DNA of 28,290 nucleotides from an uncultured Prevotella sp. (GCA_900541335.1 UQJC01000026.1:1-28290), one strand, 5' to 3'; positions 1 to 8,427 are shown, counted from the first letter of the stretch. Made by a program: numbers and translations. Notes: generated by a model from the letters alone, not told the origin.

Positions 1-1164
1 GACGAAAAACATCGAAAAAAGGCTGATTTTTCTTTGGAGCGTTAAAGTTGGGTTAGCGAGCTTTTCGTTCATCACGCGGCGACCATCGAGTGTATAAACC
101 ACGCGGTTAGCTTCATTTGCCTGCTCTACAGCTTCGATACCCGTAGCGTTGCCTTCGAGGTTGAACTTCTGCGCACCCTGTGCTACATCCTGTTTTACAG
201 CGAGGTAAGCCTTGCCTGCCTTCATCTTAAATGCACCGCCTTCTGCTGCGCCCCAGTAGAAGCCGAGATTCTTCTTTTCTGCGAAGTTATTATAAGCGAG
301 CTTGTAGTAAATGTAGCCAGCTTCAGTGGCAAATACGCCGTCTTTGTCAGCACCCTTGAGGAGGTTGGTGGTGGGAGCTGTTTCAGTAGACGTTGTGGTA
401 GTAAAGGTAACGCTTTCCTTACCAGGAGCCTTAACGAGTACGGGGGTCTTAGCCGGTACATTCTGACCTGCTGCGTACTTGTAGTCTACGTCTAAAACGC
501 CATTTTTTACGCCAGTTACGATACCGCATGAAGCACCAGCGGGGACAGTCAGAGCGTTAGCATTGTAGAGTGTACCGAAGCCTTCAGCCAAGTTTACGGT
601 TACTTCTTGGGTGGCACCGCCCGCTTGTTCCCATTCAATGGTGATGCTGGTGAGGAATACGGCACCGCTATTAGAGCGTAACCCAATGAAAGCGAAATCT
701 CCCTCAATTTCAAATGAATTGGTAGGTGCATTTTCATCATATTTAATGCTTCCAAGGAGAGTACCAGCTTTTTGCTCGTCTACCAAATCATTATAATCCG
801 TGTATTTATTTTTACTACCATAAATATTGAGTGCTCGCGGAGATGTTTTTGCAGTATTGCTATCCCAAACAACTGTTACCTTTTTAGCTTTACCGCCAGT
901 TGTTGTGGTTACGATGCCGCTGTATTTCTTCTTTCTTGTGTCCCATCGTAGCTGTACCGTATTTTGATACTGACCAGCACAGTTGATAGCATAAACAGCC
1001 CCACTCGTACCAGTTACAGTTACATCCTTGTAAGTAGGTTCTGTAACTCCCGTTGCTTCCTGATTAATCAAGTCCTCAACAGTTTTCTGTGCATTCGCAC
1101 TCAGTCCTCCCATCACACAAGCCAAGATGAGGAGGAACATTTTTGTAAATCGTAAATAACTCAT
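1..1164 (-). CDS. Exported surface protein with T9SS-like tail (5' part, runs off the left edge)
   Basis: About 388 codons are open to the window edge without a stop. The N-terminus (MSYLRFTKM, then a hydrophobic stretch ending GLSANAQ) is a signal peptide. Residues about 25-180 form a beta-rich domain of the kind seen in Bacteroidota surface proteins: a segment about VTVVWDSNT, then RALNIYG, then IGLRSNSGAVFLTSITIEWE. A second beta-rich region follows, containing GFYWGAAEGGAFKMKAGKAYLAV. Near the edge comes VVYTLDGRRVMNEK, the usual opening of a C-terminal sorting domain. The residues after it (LANPTLTLQRK and on) do not show the expected GLYIVNGKK-type ending. The start at 1164 is supported by a TAnnTTTG box about 60 bp upstream. 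The specific function is unknown; cell-surface or secreted location is inferred from the signal peptide and tail. Confidence 0.8.
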   Translation of the reverse strand, partial: MSYLRFTKMFLLILACVMGGLSANAQKTVEDLINQEATGVTEPTYKDVTVTGTSGAVYAINCAGQYQNTVQLRWDTRKKKYSGIVTTTTGGKAKKVTVVWDSNTAKTSPRALNIYGSKNKYTDYNDLVDEQKAGTLLGSIKYDENAPTNSFEIEGDFAFIGLRSNSGAVFLTSITIEWEQAGGATQEVTVNLAEGFGTLYNANALTVPAGASCGIVTGVKNGVLDVDYKYAAGQNVPAKTPVLVKAPGKESVTFTTTTSTETAPTTNLLKGADKDGVFATEAGYIYYKLAYNNFAEKKNLGFYWGAAEGGAFKMKAGKAYLAVKQDVAQGAQKFNLEGNATGIEAVEQANEANRVVYTLDGRRVMNEKLANPTLTLQRKISLFSMFFV

Positions 1165-1223
1165 AGTGATATAATAAATTGAATTAATCTCTTTCAAAGA
1201 ACGTGTCTTTGTCTTTTCGCCTG

Positions 1224-1231
1224 CAAAATTA
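1224..1231 (-). promoter_or_regulatory. Promoter -7 box for the 1-1164 gene
   Basis: Read on the minus strand the site is TAATTTTG, matching the Bacteroidota housekeeping -7 consensus TAnnTTTG. It lies about 60 bp before the start codon at 1164. No clear -33 TTG was found at the expected distance. Confidence 0.5.
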
Positions 1232-1892
1232 GCCCCATTCTGTGAAGAAAGGGTGAACGAACGGTGTATTTCTTTCATTTTCATGGAAGAAAGTCTTCGA
1301 AAGGGGGAATTTGGGGAGGGAAAAGTGACGTTTGGGAAGGGAAAAGAGAAGAAGGGGGAGCGGCGGAAACTTTGTTTTCTTCTTCGCGTTCCCCTTTCGT
1401 GTCGTGCGAAGCATGGAAACGGCGGCAGGCGAAGGGGCTTTTCTGCCTGGGCAGTGCCTCTTTCGCATTACCCATTGTCATTCTATCGGAAGAAGGACAA
1501 TTTTCCACTCCGATATTTGTCCTTCTATCAGGAGAAAGACAAATTTTAGTCCTTCTACTTGTCGTTCTCTCTGTAGAAGGACAATTTTAGTGGCTGCGAT
1601 TTGTCCTTCTATCAGGAGAAAGACAAATTTTAGTCCTTCCACTTGTCGTTCTCCCTGTAGAAGGACAATTTTAGTGGCTGCGATTTGTCCTTCTCACCAC
1701 CATCGGACAAATAGAGAGTCTACACGGGGAGGAGCGAGGCTTCTGCGACTCATTGTGCTGGGCCGCCGTACACGGCAGAGAGTGGGGGTAAGTAGGATTT
1801 TATGTATAACTAATTTTCCACACGGCTACTTAACAGCCGTCTTCTTATTGTCATTTAACACGGGAGAGTCTACGTTCCATGGTGAATGCGCT
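1232..1892. other. Gene-free stretch with purine-rich segment and repeats
   Basis: No credible gene lies here. Around 1290-1370 the plus strand is purine-rich with many G and A runs. From about 1491 to 1694 there is a hairpin-forming tandem repeat (separate entry). At 1822-1840 a small 6-bp stem, ACGGCT/AGCCGT, precedes guaD. Long open frames cross the region, but their protein sequence is low-complexity, and the repeat period of 84 is a multiple of three, which keeps such frames open by chance. Confidence 0.6.
1491..1694. repeat. 84-bp tandem repeat with internal hairpins
   Basis: Two full 84-bp units (1515-1598 and 1599-1682) and a 12-bp start of a third (1683-1694) are nearly identical; two C/T differences were seen. 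The motif AGAAGGACAA and its complement TTGTCCTTCT recur as facing arms: 1491-1500 with 1517-1526, 1574-1584 with 1601-1611, and 1659-1668 with 1685-1694. Each pair has a 16-nt loop, so the array gives three regularly spaced hairpins. A second, imperfect pairing (GAGAAAGACAA with TTGTCGTTCTC) lies within each unit. Confidence 0.85.
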
Positions 1893-1900
1893 TACCTTTG
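1893..1900 (+). promoter_or_regulatory. Promoter -7 box for guaD
   Basis: TACCTTTG matches TAnnTTTG exactly and ends 47 bp before the ATG at 1948. It implies transcription starts at about 1905-1908. That argues against a GTG or ATG start at or before 1879, which would lie upstream of the box. Confidence 0.6.
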
Positions 1901-1947
1901 TGTCACTTCATTTCCATTGTTTCATTTCAAACACCTTATCATACATG

Positions 1948-2415
1948 ATGACTCATCAAGATTTTATGCAGCGTGCCATCGCCCTGGCGGTGGAGAATGT
2001 GCGTCAGGGCGGTGGTCCCTTTGGTGCCGTCATTGTACGCGACGGAAAGATATTGGCAGAAGGCGTGAACCGCGTGACGGCAAACCACGACCCGACGGCG
2101 CATGCCGAAGTGCAGGCTATCCGCAAGGCGGCGGCTCTGCTTCAAACCTTCGACCTGCAGGGTTGCGACATCTATTCCTCGTGCGAACCCTGCCCCATGT
2201 GTCTGGGTGCCATTTATTGGGCACACCTCGACCACCTCTATTTTGCCGCCTCAAAGGATGATGCCGCCGAGGCGGGGTTCGACGATGCCTTTATCTACCG
2301 CGAACTGCCCCTCCCCATTCACGAACGCAAGCTCACCACGGAGACCCTTCTCGAAGCCGAAGGCAAGCAGCCTTTTGACGAGTGGATGGCGAATACTGAC
2401 CGCGTGGAGTATTGA
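1948..2415 (+). CDS. guaD: Guanine deaminase (cytidine-deaminase-fold, GuaD type)
   Basis: The product, 155 residues, is expected to hydrolyse guanine to xanthine and ammonia in the cytoplasm for purine salvage. The zinc site of the cytidine deaminase superfamily is complete: HAE at 52-54, with Glu as proton shuttle, and PCPMC at 81-85. The stretches DPTAHAEV, SCEPCPMCLGAIYWA and DAAEAGFDDAFIYRE, and the C-terminal Glu-Tyr, match the Bacillus subtilis GuaD type rather than TadA. The start is one of two adjacent ATGs, 1945 or 1948; 1948 gives the N-terminus MTHQDFMQRAI that aligns with GuaD. An open frame continues upstream to 1879, but the promoter box lies inside that extension. The gene stands alone and ends before a bidirectional terminator. 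TadA-like tRNA deaminase is the main alternative, less likely because of the C-terminus. Confidence 0.88.
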   Translation: MTHQDFMQRAIALAVENVRQGGGPFGAVIVRDGKILAEGVNRVTANHDPTAHAEVQAIRKAAALLQTFDLQGCDIYSSCEPCPMCLGAIYWAHLDHLYFAASKDDAAEAGFDDAFIYRELPLPIHERKLTTETLLEAEGKQPFDEWMANTDRVEY

Positions 2416-2455
2416 GGCAGAAGCCGCTTCCTTCTTCTGAAAGGGCGGAAACGAC

Positions 2456-2509
2456 AAACGCAACACCGTTCCATTGTTTTTCAAGAATCAATGGAACGGT
2501 GTTGCGTTT
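2456..2509. terminator. Bidirectional intrinsic terminator between guaD and porW
   Basis: Perfect 21-bp arms (2456-2476 and 2489-2509) enclose a 12-nt loop. The stem ends in AAA on one side and TTT on the other, so each strand has a T-containing tail (TTTCTTGTT on plus, GTTTGTCGTTT on minus). It sits between two genes that converge on it. Confidence 0.85.
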
Positions 2510-2542
2510 CTTGTTGGGTGTAAAAGCGGAGATTGCGTGCGG

Positions 2543-5470
2543 TTAGTACCACTCGCCTTCGTCGTCATCGGTCGGGGTCGAGCCGTCCTCCGATTCGCCG
2601 TTTTCCATGCGCTCCAGCTCCTCGGGCGTGTATTCGTCCTCGTAATGCTGTTCGATGGGGAGCATTTGCTCCACAGGCTGGTTGGGTTTCAACTCGATGG
2701 GGGCAAAGGTCTTCTCGAAGTATTCCAGGTAGTCGTTGATGCTGAAGAGCGTGCCGACCAATTCGAGATTCTCCTGCGAGATAAGCAGGACGCGTCCTTT
2801 CTTCAAGTAAGGCAGGAGTTCCTTTGCGCGGTAACAGCGTTGGGCATAGGCGTGGGCCTCTTCGTAAGAGTGGAAGCCCGCAATGCGCAATTGCGAGAGC
2901 CCCTTCTCCTTGACCAGACTCATGTCGAAACCGCTGACTACGAAGGACGTGAAGTTGAAGTGCGCCATTTCGTAGAGCAGGCCGTTGGCATTGACCGAGT
3001 CGGTGGGGAACATCAGGACAAAGAGGAAGGGCGTCTGACGCTCGGGTGAGAACTGCCGGCGGTTGGCGGCATCGGTTGCGGCAGAGTCGGCGGCGGCAGA
3101 ACGGCGATCCCAAAGTGACCCGAGGTCGAAGGTACCCGTGCCCGGTTGGCGTCCGCTCTCCAACCCTTTGACAATCATGCCCGCGAGGGGACTGACGTCA
3201 CTCTCGGGGAACTGGCTGATGAGGTCGCGCAGTTCCTTGATGAGGTCAGCAGAGGTCGCGGTGCCAAGGCGGCTCAGCGCGTGGATAAGGATGAACTTGG
3301 GGCGGTTGAGTCCCTTGGGATATTTCTCCGTCGAACGTTCGAAGTTTTGCTCAACGGTGGCCAAGTCGCGCCGACGGTAAGCCTGGTAGGTGGCCGTGTA
3401 GAGCGAATCCTCCAATTGCTTGCCATAGCGGGCATTGTACTCAAAGTCGGGCGCATTGATCAGGCGCGCGAGGTCGTTGTCGGGGAAGCGGGAGGCCAAG
3501 AGTTGCTTCATCGCCAGGGCGCGGTCAGTCTTGCCCCAACGCGAGTAGAGTAGGAAGAGCTGGTAGTAGGCATCGGCCAGCTGTTCGAAGGTGGGGTATT
3601 GGTTGACCAATCGCTCCAGGGTTTCGCTTGCCAGCGGGAAATCTTCCAGATCGTCCTTTTCGATAATGCCCGCGTTGTAGAGACCATCCATGATGATGGC
3701 ATCAGAGGCCGTTTTGGCTTCGGCGGTAAAGGGAATCTGTTTGAGGTAGTATTCGCGGGTATGCGGGTCGTCTGCCACAGAATCGTTGGCGGCAGAGTCG
3801 GCAGCCAGTTCCTCAGCTTGGGCGATAGAGTCCTCTGCCGCACGGAGCGAGTCTTCCGCTTCGTAATCATAGCCCGTTTCGTTGTCCATGGCTACGACCG
3901 TACGGTTCGAGCGGCGCCAGTTGTCCTCATTCTTGCGCTTGCCCCAACGTTTGGCAAACTCCTGTTTGCCCTGCATGACCGCCGTAGGGTTGTAGAAGTA
4001 CCAGAGGCCTTCCTTGCCCGGTTGCGGACGGTTGGGCGTAGTCGTCGGGGTGTTGTTCGTTCCGTTTTGCGCATTTTCCTCAGCGCGTGCCTGGGCGGCA
4101 GAGTCGCGGCGCGCTTTGCGTTCGGCCTCCTCCTTGCGCTTGAGGGCTTCGATGACGCGGTCAATAGCGGCATTGCGGTCAGCCTCACTCATGCGGGCCA
4201 GTTCCTGCAAACTGTCTTGCAGGGCAACGGCAGAGGTGTAGGGTACGAGTTTGTCGAGCACCTTCGAACGGCGGGTGATTTCCTCGTAGTTGTCGTAGTC
4301 TTTGCTGATGAGGCCGATTGCCTCGGTGTAACAGGACTGGGCAAGGTCGAACTTGCGGCGGTCCCAATAAATGGAACCGAGGCGGAGGAGCAATACGCCC
4401 TTCTCGACACCGCCGCGCGTGCTCTTGGCGCGTCCCGTTTCGTAGGCACTGATGGCTGCCGCCGTGTCGGCCGTGTGCAGGTAAATGTTACCCATGGCGT
4501 AGTAGACTTGGTCGAGGTAGTCCTTGTTGTTTTCCGACCGCGCCATGTGTTTCAGTCGGTTAATCATCTTCTTGTCCGACCGGCGGTCGGTCGCGAGGAC
4601 TTCCGTCTGGAGAATGCGGGCGTTAAAAGCGAGTTCGAAGGGCGGACTCTTGCGAATGCACTTTCCCAATGCCTTATAAGCCGCCTGCTGGTTGCCCAGG
4701 TGGTGGTTGACCTGACCGAGGAGAAAGTAGAGACGGGCTTGCTGGTAACTGCCACGGGCCTGTCGGGCAGTGCGCTCCAGGTAGGGCAGGGCTTCGGCAA
4801 AGCGTTCCTGACGGAGCAGGAGGTCGGCCTGGGTGGCATCGGCGGCACGCTGTACGCGGGTACCCGTCGAGTCACGACGCACCTTGGAGAGGGCTTCTTC
4901 GGCATCATAGTACCAGTCGATCTGGGCATAGCAACGCGCTTGCCACTGACGTGCCTCGGCAGCTACTGCGGGTTCGGCAGCATAGAGGCGGGTGATGTAG
5001 GAGAAGGTAGAGGCCGCTTCGAGAAATTCGCCTTGCTGAAACTGGGCTTCGCCCATGAGGAGCCAGGCATTTTTGAGGAAGGGATTGAACTCCTTGCGTT
5101 GCAGGTATTGTTTCATCTTCTTGCTCTTCCGTTTGCCGGGACTGACTTGAGGGCGGCGTTTGATGGAGTGGAGCGTGATGACCTTCTGGCACTTGGTAAT
5201 GGCGGTTTCGTATTGAGGCTTGCCCGTAGCGCGTGATTGTTCGTTGGCTACGAGAAAGACGGGGAGCATCTCGGTGTAATTGTCCTTGTGACCCGCCTCT
5301 TTGGCTTTTTCTCCTTCCAGGAAGGCCTGGTGTCCGTTGAAAAAAGTGTTGTAACGGGAGGTGAAGGAGTGCCACCAACGCGTCATCCCCGTGTTTTTCT
5401 TGGTGGAACACGAGGTGCAAAGCAGGAGGCAGAGGCTACAGAGGAGTAGGGGGATGCGGGGTATGTGCAT
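2543..5470 (-). CDS. porW: PorW/SprE-type TPR lipoprotein of the type IX secretion system
   Basis: This is a 975-residue lipoprotein. The signal peptide ends in a lipobox with Cys21 (LLLCTSC), followed by STKKNTGMTRWWHSFTSRYN, the hallmark opening of PorW (Porphyromonas gingivalis) and SprE (Flavobacterium johnsoniae). Residues about 100-420 are tetratricopeptide-like helical repeats (for example YLERTARQARGSYQQARLYF and YYAMGNIYLHTADTAAAISA). Then come a charged, Ala/Glu/Arg-rich linker, an Asp/Ala-rich acidic stretch, a second TPR-like region, and an acidic tail ending DDDEGEWY. In the T9SS, PorW is needed for secretion through the outer membrane and is thought to link the energising complex to the outer-membrane ring. 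It is the last gene of a minus-strand series after aroA and the ABC permease, 184 bp below the permease. T9SS-sorted proteins elsewhere in the window fit its presence. Confidence 0.88.
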   Translation of the reverse strand: MHIPRIPLLLCSLCLLLCTSCSTKKNTGMTRWWHSFTSRYNTFFNGHQAFLEGEKAKEAGHKDNYTEMLPVFLVANEQSRATGKPQYETAITKCQKVITLHSIKRRPQVSPGKRKSKKMKQYLQRKEFNPFLKNAWLLMGEAQFQQGEFLEAASTFSYITRLYAAEPAVAAEARQWQARCYAQIDWYYDAEEALSKVRRDSTGTRVQRAADATQADLLLRQERFAEALPYLERTARQARGSYQQARLYFLLGQVNHHLGNQQAAYKALGKCIRKSPPFELAFNARILQTEVLATDRRSDKKMINRLKHMARSENNKDYLDQVYYAMGNIYLHTADTAAAISAYETGRAKSTRGGVEKGVLLLRLGSIYWDRRKFDLAQSCYTEAIGLISKDYDNYEEITRRSKVLDKLVPYTSAVALQDSLQELARMSEADRNAAIDRVIEALKRKEEAERKARRDSAAQARAEENAQNGTNNTPTTTPNRPQPGKEGLWYFYNPTAVMQGKQEFAKRWGKRKNEDNWRRSNRTVVAMDNETGYDYEAEDSLRAAEDSIAQAEELAADSAANDSVADDPHTREYYLKQIPFTAEAKTASDAIIMDGLYNAGIIEKDDLEDFPLASETLERLVNQYPTFEQLADAYYQLFLLYSRWGKTDRALAMKQLLASRFPDNDLARLINAPDFEYNARYGKQLEDSLYTATYQAYRRRDLATVEQNFERSTEKYPKGLNRPKFILIHALSRLGTATSADLIKELRDLISQFPESDVSPLAGMIVKGLESGRQPGTGTFDLGSLWDRRSAAADSAATDAANRRQFSPERQTPFLFVLMFPTDSVNANGLLYEMAHFNFTSFVVSGFDMSLVKEKGLSQLRIAGFHSYEEAHAYAQRCYRAKELLPYLKKGRVLLISQENLELVGTLFSINDYLEYFEKTFAPIELKPNQPVEQMLPIEQHYEDEYTPEELERMENGESEDGSTPTDDDEGEWY

Positions 5471-5654
5471 GCTGGGAAGGAAGCTGGATTAGGGGGAAGA
5501 GGGGGTGGTTGGACGGTGGGCTGTCGAATATGGGTTCGGTCGTTTTCTCGAAAAGCCGAACGATCAATCATTTGAGATAACGACTTTGGGGATATACACC
5601 CAACGACCATTTTACCTGATGAGGTTTCGGACTTGACGAGCTTTTCCAAGGCTA

Positions 5655-6458
5655 TCAACTGCCTTTTCCCCGTCTTATTGTACGGCAAAGGGCATAAAGC
5701 GTGATGCTGACAAGGATAATCGAGGCTCCGCCGGGAACATCGGCCCAATAGGAAAGGAAGAGGCCGCCAACGCAACCTATGTAGGCGAAGAGGGCGGAGA
5801 GAAGAACTTGGCGCTGAAAGGTGTGGATGAAGAGGGCGGCGGTCATTTGGGGAACGCTGAGCAGGGAGATGACCATGACAATGCCGACTAAGTGAAGGCA
5901 ACCCACAATGGTCAGCGCGGTGAGGAGGGTCAGGATGCTCTCGATGAGGGTGACGGGGAGTCCCTGGGTGCGGGCAAAGTCGCGGTCGCAGGCGATGCAG
6001 ATGATGGCTCGTTGGCACAGGACGTAAAAGAGGAAGGTCACCAGGGTGAGACTGCCTAAAAGGAGGAGGTCGGTGGTCGAGATGCTCAGTATATTGCCAA
6101 AGAGGTAGGAGGGAAGGTCGGTCATGAAGCCGGGGGTGAGGTAGGCAAAGAGGATGCCGAGTGCCATGCCGAAGGTCCATAGCATGGCGATAGCGGCGTC
6201 TTCCCGAACTGTTCGTTTGCCGCTCAACCATCGGATGCACAGTCCAGAACCTAAGGCAAACAGGGTGGCTCCCCACAGCGGAGGAAATCCAAAGTAGGCT
6301 CCTAAACCGACGCCACCCAGGGAGGCGTGGGCCATGCCGCCTCCGGCGATGACTAAGCGTCGCGTCACCACGTAGGTGCCTACGATGGCGCAAAGAAGGG
6401 AGGCAAGGAGGGCACCTAGTAGGGCATGCTGAAAGAAGGGGTAGGTGAGGATGGACAT
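5655..6458 (-). CDS. Metal ABC transporter permease (ZnuB/MntB family)
   Basis: The product has 267 residues and about eight hydrophobic segments, so it is an inner-membrane permease. It opens MSILTYPFFQHALLGALLAS and continues VTRRLVIAGGGMAHASLGGVGLG, the family signature with the conserved MAHASLGG turn. Further on come TFGMALGILF and LVGIVMVISLLSVPQMTAAL, also typical of ZnuB/MntB/TroC permeases. It would carry zinc, manganese or iron across the inner membrane with an ATPase and a substrate-binding protein. Neither partner lies within the window, which is unusual because the three are normally clustered. The gene follows the small membrane protein (138-bp gap) and precedes porW. Metal specificity cannot be read from the sequence. 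Confidence 0.88.
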   Translation of the reverse strand: MSILTYPFFQHALLGALLASLLCAIVGTYVVTRRLVIAGGGMAHASLGGVGLGAYFGFPPLWGATLFALGSGLCIRWLSGKRTVREDAAIAMLWTFGMALGILFAYLTPGFMTDLPSYLFGNILSISTTDLLLLGSLTLVTFLFYVLCQRAIICIACDRDFARTQGLPVTLIESILTLLTALTIVGCLHLVGIVMVISLLSVPQMTAALFIHTFQRQVLLSALFAYIGCVGGLFLSYWADVPGGASIILVSITLYALCRTIRRGKGS

Positions 6459-6514
6459 AGGGGCGGGGGATGGGGGAGTTTATGCGGTTGTGTAGTTGTG
6501 TGGTTATGGGGTTT

Positions 6515-6564
6515 GGGTTATAGGGTTATAGGGTTATGAGTTAGCATAAGTAAGCTCATAACCC
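6515..6564. repeat. GGGTTATA micro-repeat and short inverted repeat
   Basis: Three tandem 8-bp units of GGGTTATA (the last ending in G) span 6515-6538. The last unit is part of an inverted repeat, GGGTTATGAG (6531-6540) with CTCATAACCC (6555-6564) across a 14-nt loop. It lies downstream of the 6597-7028 gene on the minus strand but has no T-tract, so terminator function is doubtful. Confidence 0.55.
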
Positions 6565-6596
6565 AACAAATGCCCTAATCGAACAAGCCAGTTTCT

Positions 6597-7028
6597 TCAG
6601 CCCCTCATTTCTTGTCGGAATTCACCGACAATCAGGAACACCTCTTCGCGAATGGGGTCAGGGAGCGTAATGCCGCGTAACTGGAGCGAGCGTACCCAGC
6701 CGGCCACTTCCTCTTCGCGCATGGTGTCGAGCACATCCTCGAAGCGTTCAACTTCTTCAGCCGTGTATTCATGGGCCTGACGACCACGGAAGACATCGAG
6801 TTCCTCGTCGTCGTAATACTCCACTTCCTGACTGACCGCAGCCAGCAGACTTTCTTTTTCACAGATATCGTGCTGTCCGCAGCAATCGTCGGCATGCGCT
6901 TTCTGGATGCCAGGCATTTCTTCGATTTCACCTCGTTCGAGTTTGCGGCGCAGGATGCGGTCACGTATCCAACCCGCCAAAAGGGCAACGATGAAAAGAC
7001 CCAAGAGAGAATAGAGAAGAACTTCCAT
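6597..7028 (-). CDS. Small acidic membrane-anchored protein carrying a phospholipase-A2-like CCxxHDxC signature
   Basis: A 143-residue protein. Residues 3-20 form one transmembrane helix, followed by a positive patch (RDRILRRKLERG), so the rest should face the cytoplasm. Residues 49-56 read CCGQHDIC, which fits the phospholipase A2 histidine-site pattern. I recall homologues being labelled 'phospholipase' in Bacteroides, probably for this reason. The remainder is Glu-rich and helical (VEYYDDEELDVFRG, YTAEEVERFEDVLDTM, EEVAGWVRSLQLRGITLPD) and shows no other PLA2 feature. The start at 7028 was chosen because the frame upstream of it is the shadow of aroA and MEVLLYSLLG gives a clean helix. It begins 44 bp after the aroA stop, consistent with one operon. 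True function is unknown. Confidence 0.8.
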   Translation of the reverse strand: MEVLLYSLLGLFIVALLAGWIRDRILRRKLERGEIEEMPGIQKAHADDCCGQHDICEKESLLAAVSQEVEYYDDEELDVFRGRQAHEYTAEEVERFEDVLDTMREEEVAGWVRSLQLRGITLPDPIREEVFLIVGEFRQEMRG

Positions 7029-7072
7029 AACGTATAAGATGGTGAATGGGGTAATTGGAGGGGATGAAATAT

Positions 7073-8323
7073 TTATTTCGCAGACAAGGAGGCAATGTCT
7101 TTCCAGTAATCTGGATAACTTTTGCTGACTACTTCGGGGTCGGCAATTTGAATTCCGGGACAGCGGAGAGCGGCTGGTGCAAAGGCGAGGGCCATGCGGT
7201 GGTCGTGGTAGGTGGCAATGGGCGTACCGTCGTAGCGGGGCGCATCGGTTGGATAGGAGGAGATGTAAAGTACATCGTCCCCTTCTACGCCTAAGGTGAT
7301 GCCAAACTTCAAGAGTTCGGTGGCCAACGCAGCGGTGCGGTCGGTCTCCTTGATGCGTAGCGAACGCAGTCCCGTAAAACGGAAGGGACGGCGCAACAGG
7401 GCACAAGTGACGACTAAGGTTTGAGCCAGGTCGGGTTGGTTGATGAGATCCAACACCAGCGGTTCTCCTTCGGGAAGGAGGAGGGAAGGGTTCTTTTGAA
7501 GTACGATGCTGCCTCGTTCGGGGCAGAAAGTAGTTTGTATGCCGAGCGGTTCGAAGAAACGACGAACGGCTGCATCTCCTTGCAAGCTTTCTTTCAAAAG
7601 CCAGGGAAGTTCGATGCGGGCTTCGGCATCAGACGTGAGTGCCACCATTTCGTACCAGTAGGAAGCCGCACTCCAATCACTCTCGACTGTATAGGTAACG
7701 CCCGTTGCATAAGGTTGGGCTGGAACGTAGAGGGTCTGCTCGTTGAGCCATTGAGCTTGAATACCAAAACGAGTCATCAGTTGCAGGGTCATGTCGATGT
7801 AGGGACGCGAGATGATGGTGCCTTGCAGGCGGAGTGTCAATCCTTCGCACATGCGGGGAGCTACCATCAGCAGGGCTGAGATGTATTGCGAACTGACATC
7901 GGCGGGTAGGTTGAGGGTACCGCCTTGCAATTGCCGTCCTGTAATACGGAGAGGCGGAAAACCTTCTGTGGCTTCGTACTGGATGTCTGCCCCCAGTCGG
8001 CGTAATGCCTCAACGAGTACGCCAATGGGGCGTTCCTTCATGCGCTGTGTACCCGTGAGTGTATGTACTTCTCCTTTGCATCCAGCAAAATAAGCAGTGA
8101 GAAAGCGCATGGCGGTGCCTGCAGCTAAAATGTCGACCACCTCGGGGCGTTGTTCCAATGCGTGGCTCATGACGCAGGTGTCGTCGCAAGTAGAACGCCG
8201 TTCGACCTGTGCGCCGTTTCCGCTCAGTGCGCCGAGTAATAAGGCGCGATTGCTGAGGCTTTTGGAGGATGGCAAGTCGATGCTTGCGCGCAGAACCGAA
8301 GGAAAATGAGGAGTGAGAATCAT
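7073..8323 (-). CDS. aroA: 3-phosphoshikimate 1-carboxyvinyltransferase (EPSP synthase)
   Basis: The product, 416 residues, joins phosphoenolpyruvate to shikimate-3-phosphate in the cytoplasm, the sixth step of the chorismate pathway. Family motifs are in order: LPSSKSLSNRAL at 17-28 (Lys21, Arg26), AAGTAMRFL near 67-75 (phosphoenolpyruvate site), DVSSQYISALL, RIKETDR, and HDHRMAL near the C-terminus. The substitution pattern resembles the divergent, slightly short AroA of Bacteroidota. The conserved ETDR and HDHRMA motifs are intact, so it should be active. It is the first gene of a minus-strand series with the small membrane protein, ABC permease and porW. No TAnnTTTG box was seen directly upstream. 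Confidence 0.95.
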   Translation of the reverse strand: MILTPHFPSVLRASIDLPSSKSLSNRALLLGALSGNGAQVERRSTCDDTCVMSHALEQRPEVVDILAAGTAMRFLTAYFAGCKGEVHTLTGTQRMKERPIGVLVEALRRLGADIQYEATEGFPPLRITGRQLQGGTLNLPADVSSQYISALLMVAPRMCEGLTLRLQGTIISRPYIDMTLQLMTRFGIQAQWLNEQTLYVPAQPYATGVTYTVESDWSAASYWYEMVALTSDAEARIELPWLLKESLQGDAAVRRFFEPLGIQTTFCPERGSIVLQKNPSLLLPEGEPLVLDLINQPDLAQTLVVTCALLRRPFRFTGLRSLRIKETDRTAALATELLKFGITLGVEGDDVLYISSYPTDAPRYDGTPIATYHDHRMALAFAPAALRCPGIQIADPEVVSKSYPDYWKDIASLSAK

Positions 8324-8427
8324 AGGGGGAGGAGGATATAATCCGTTCTCTTAAACAGGAACGAGGGGAAGAACGGACAGAACAAATAGAGAGGAGAAGC
8401 GTTCGCTTTTCTCCCGAAACTAAAAGA

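Noticed and set aside
1332..2261. A long plus-strand open frame (309 codons) across the repeat and guaD
   Set aside because: Its protein is repeat-derived and Arg/Cys-rich with no family resemblance, and it overlaps guaD in another frame. The repeat period is a multiple of three, which keeps the frame open.
3599..5236. A 545-codon plus-strand open frame opposite porW
   Set aside because: It is the antisense shadow of a well-supported gene in GC-rich coding DNA; no start context or family resemblance.
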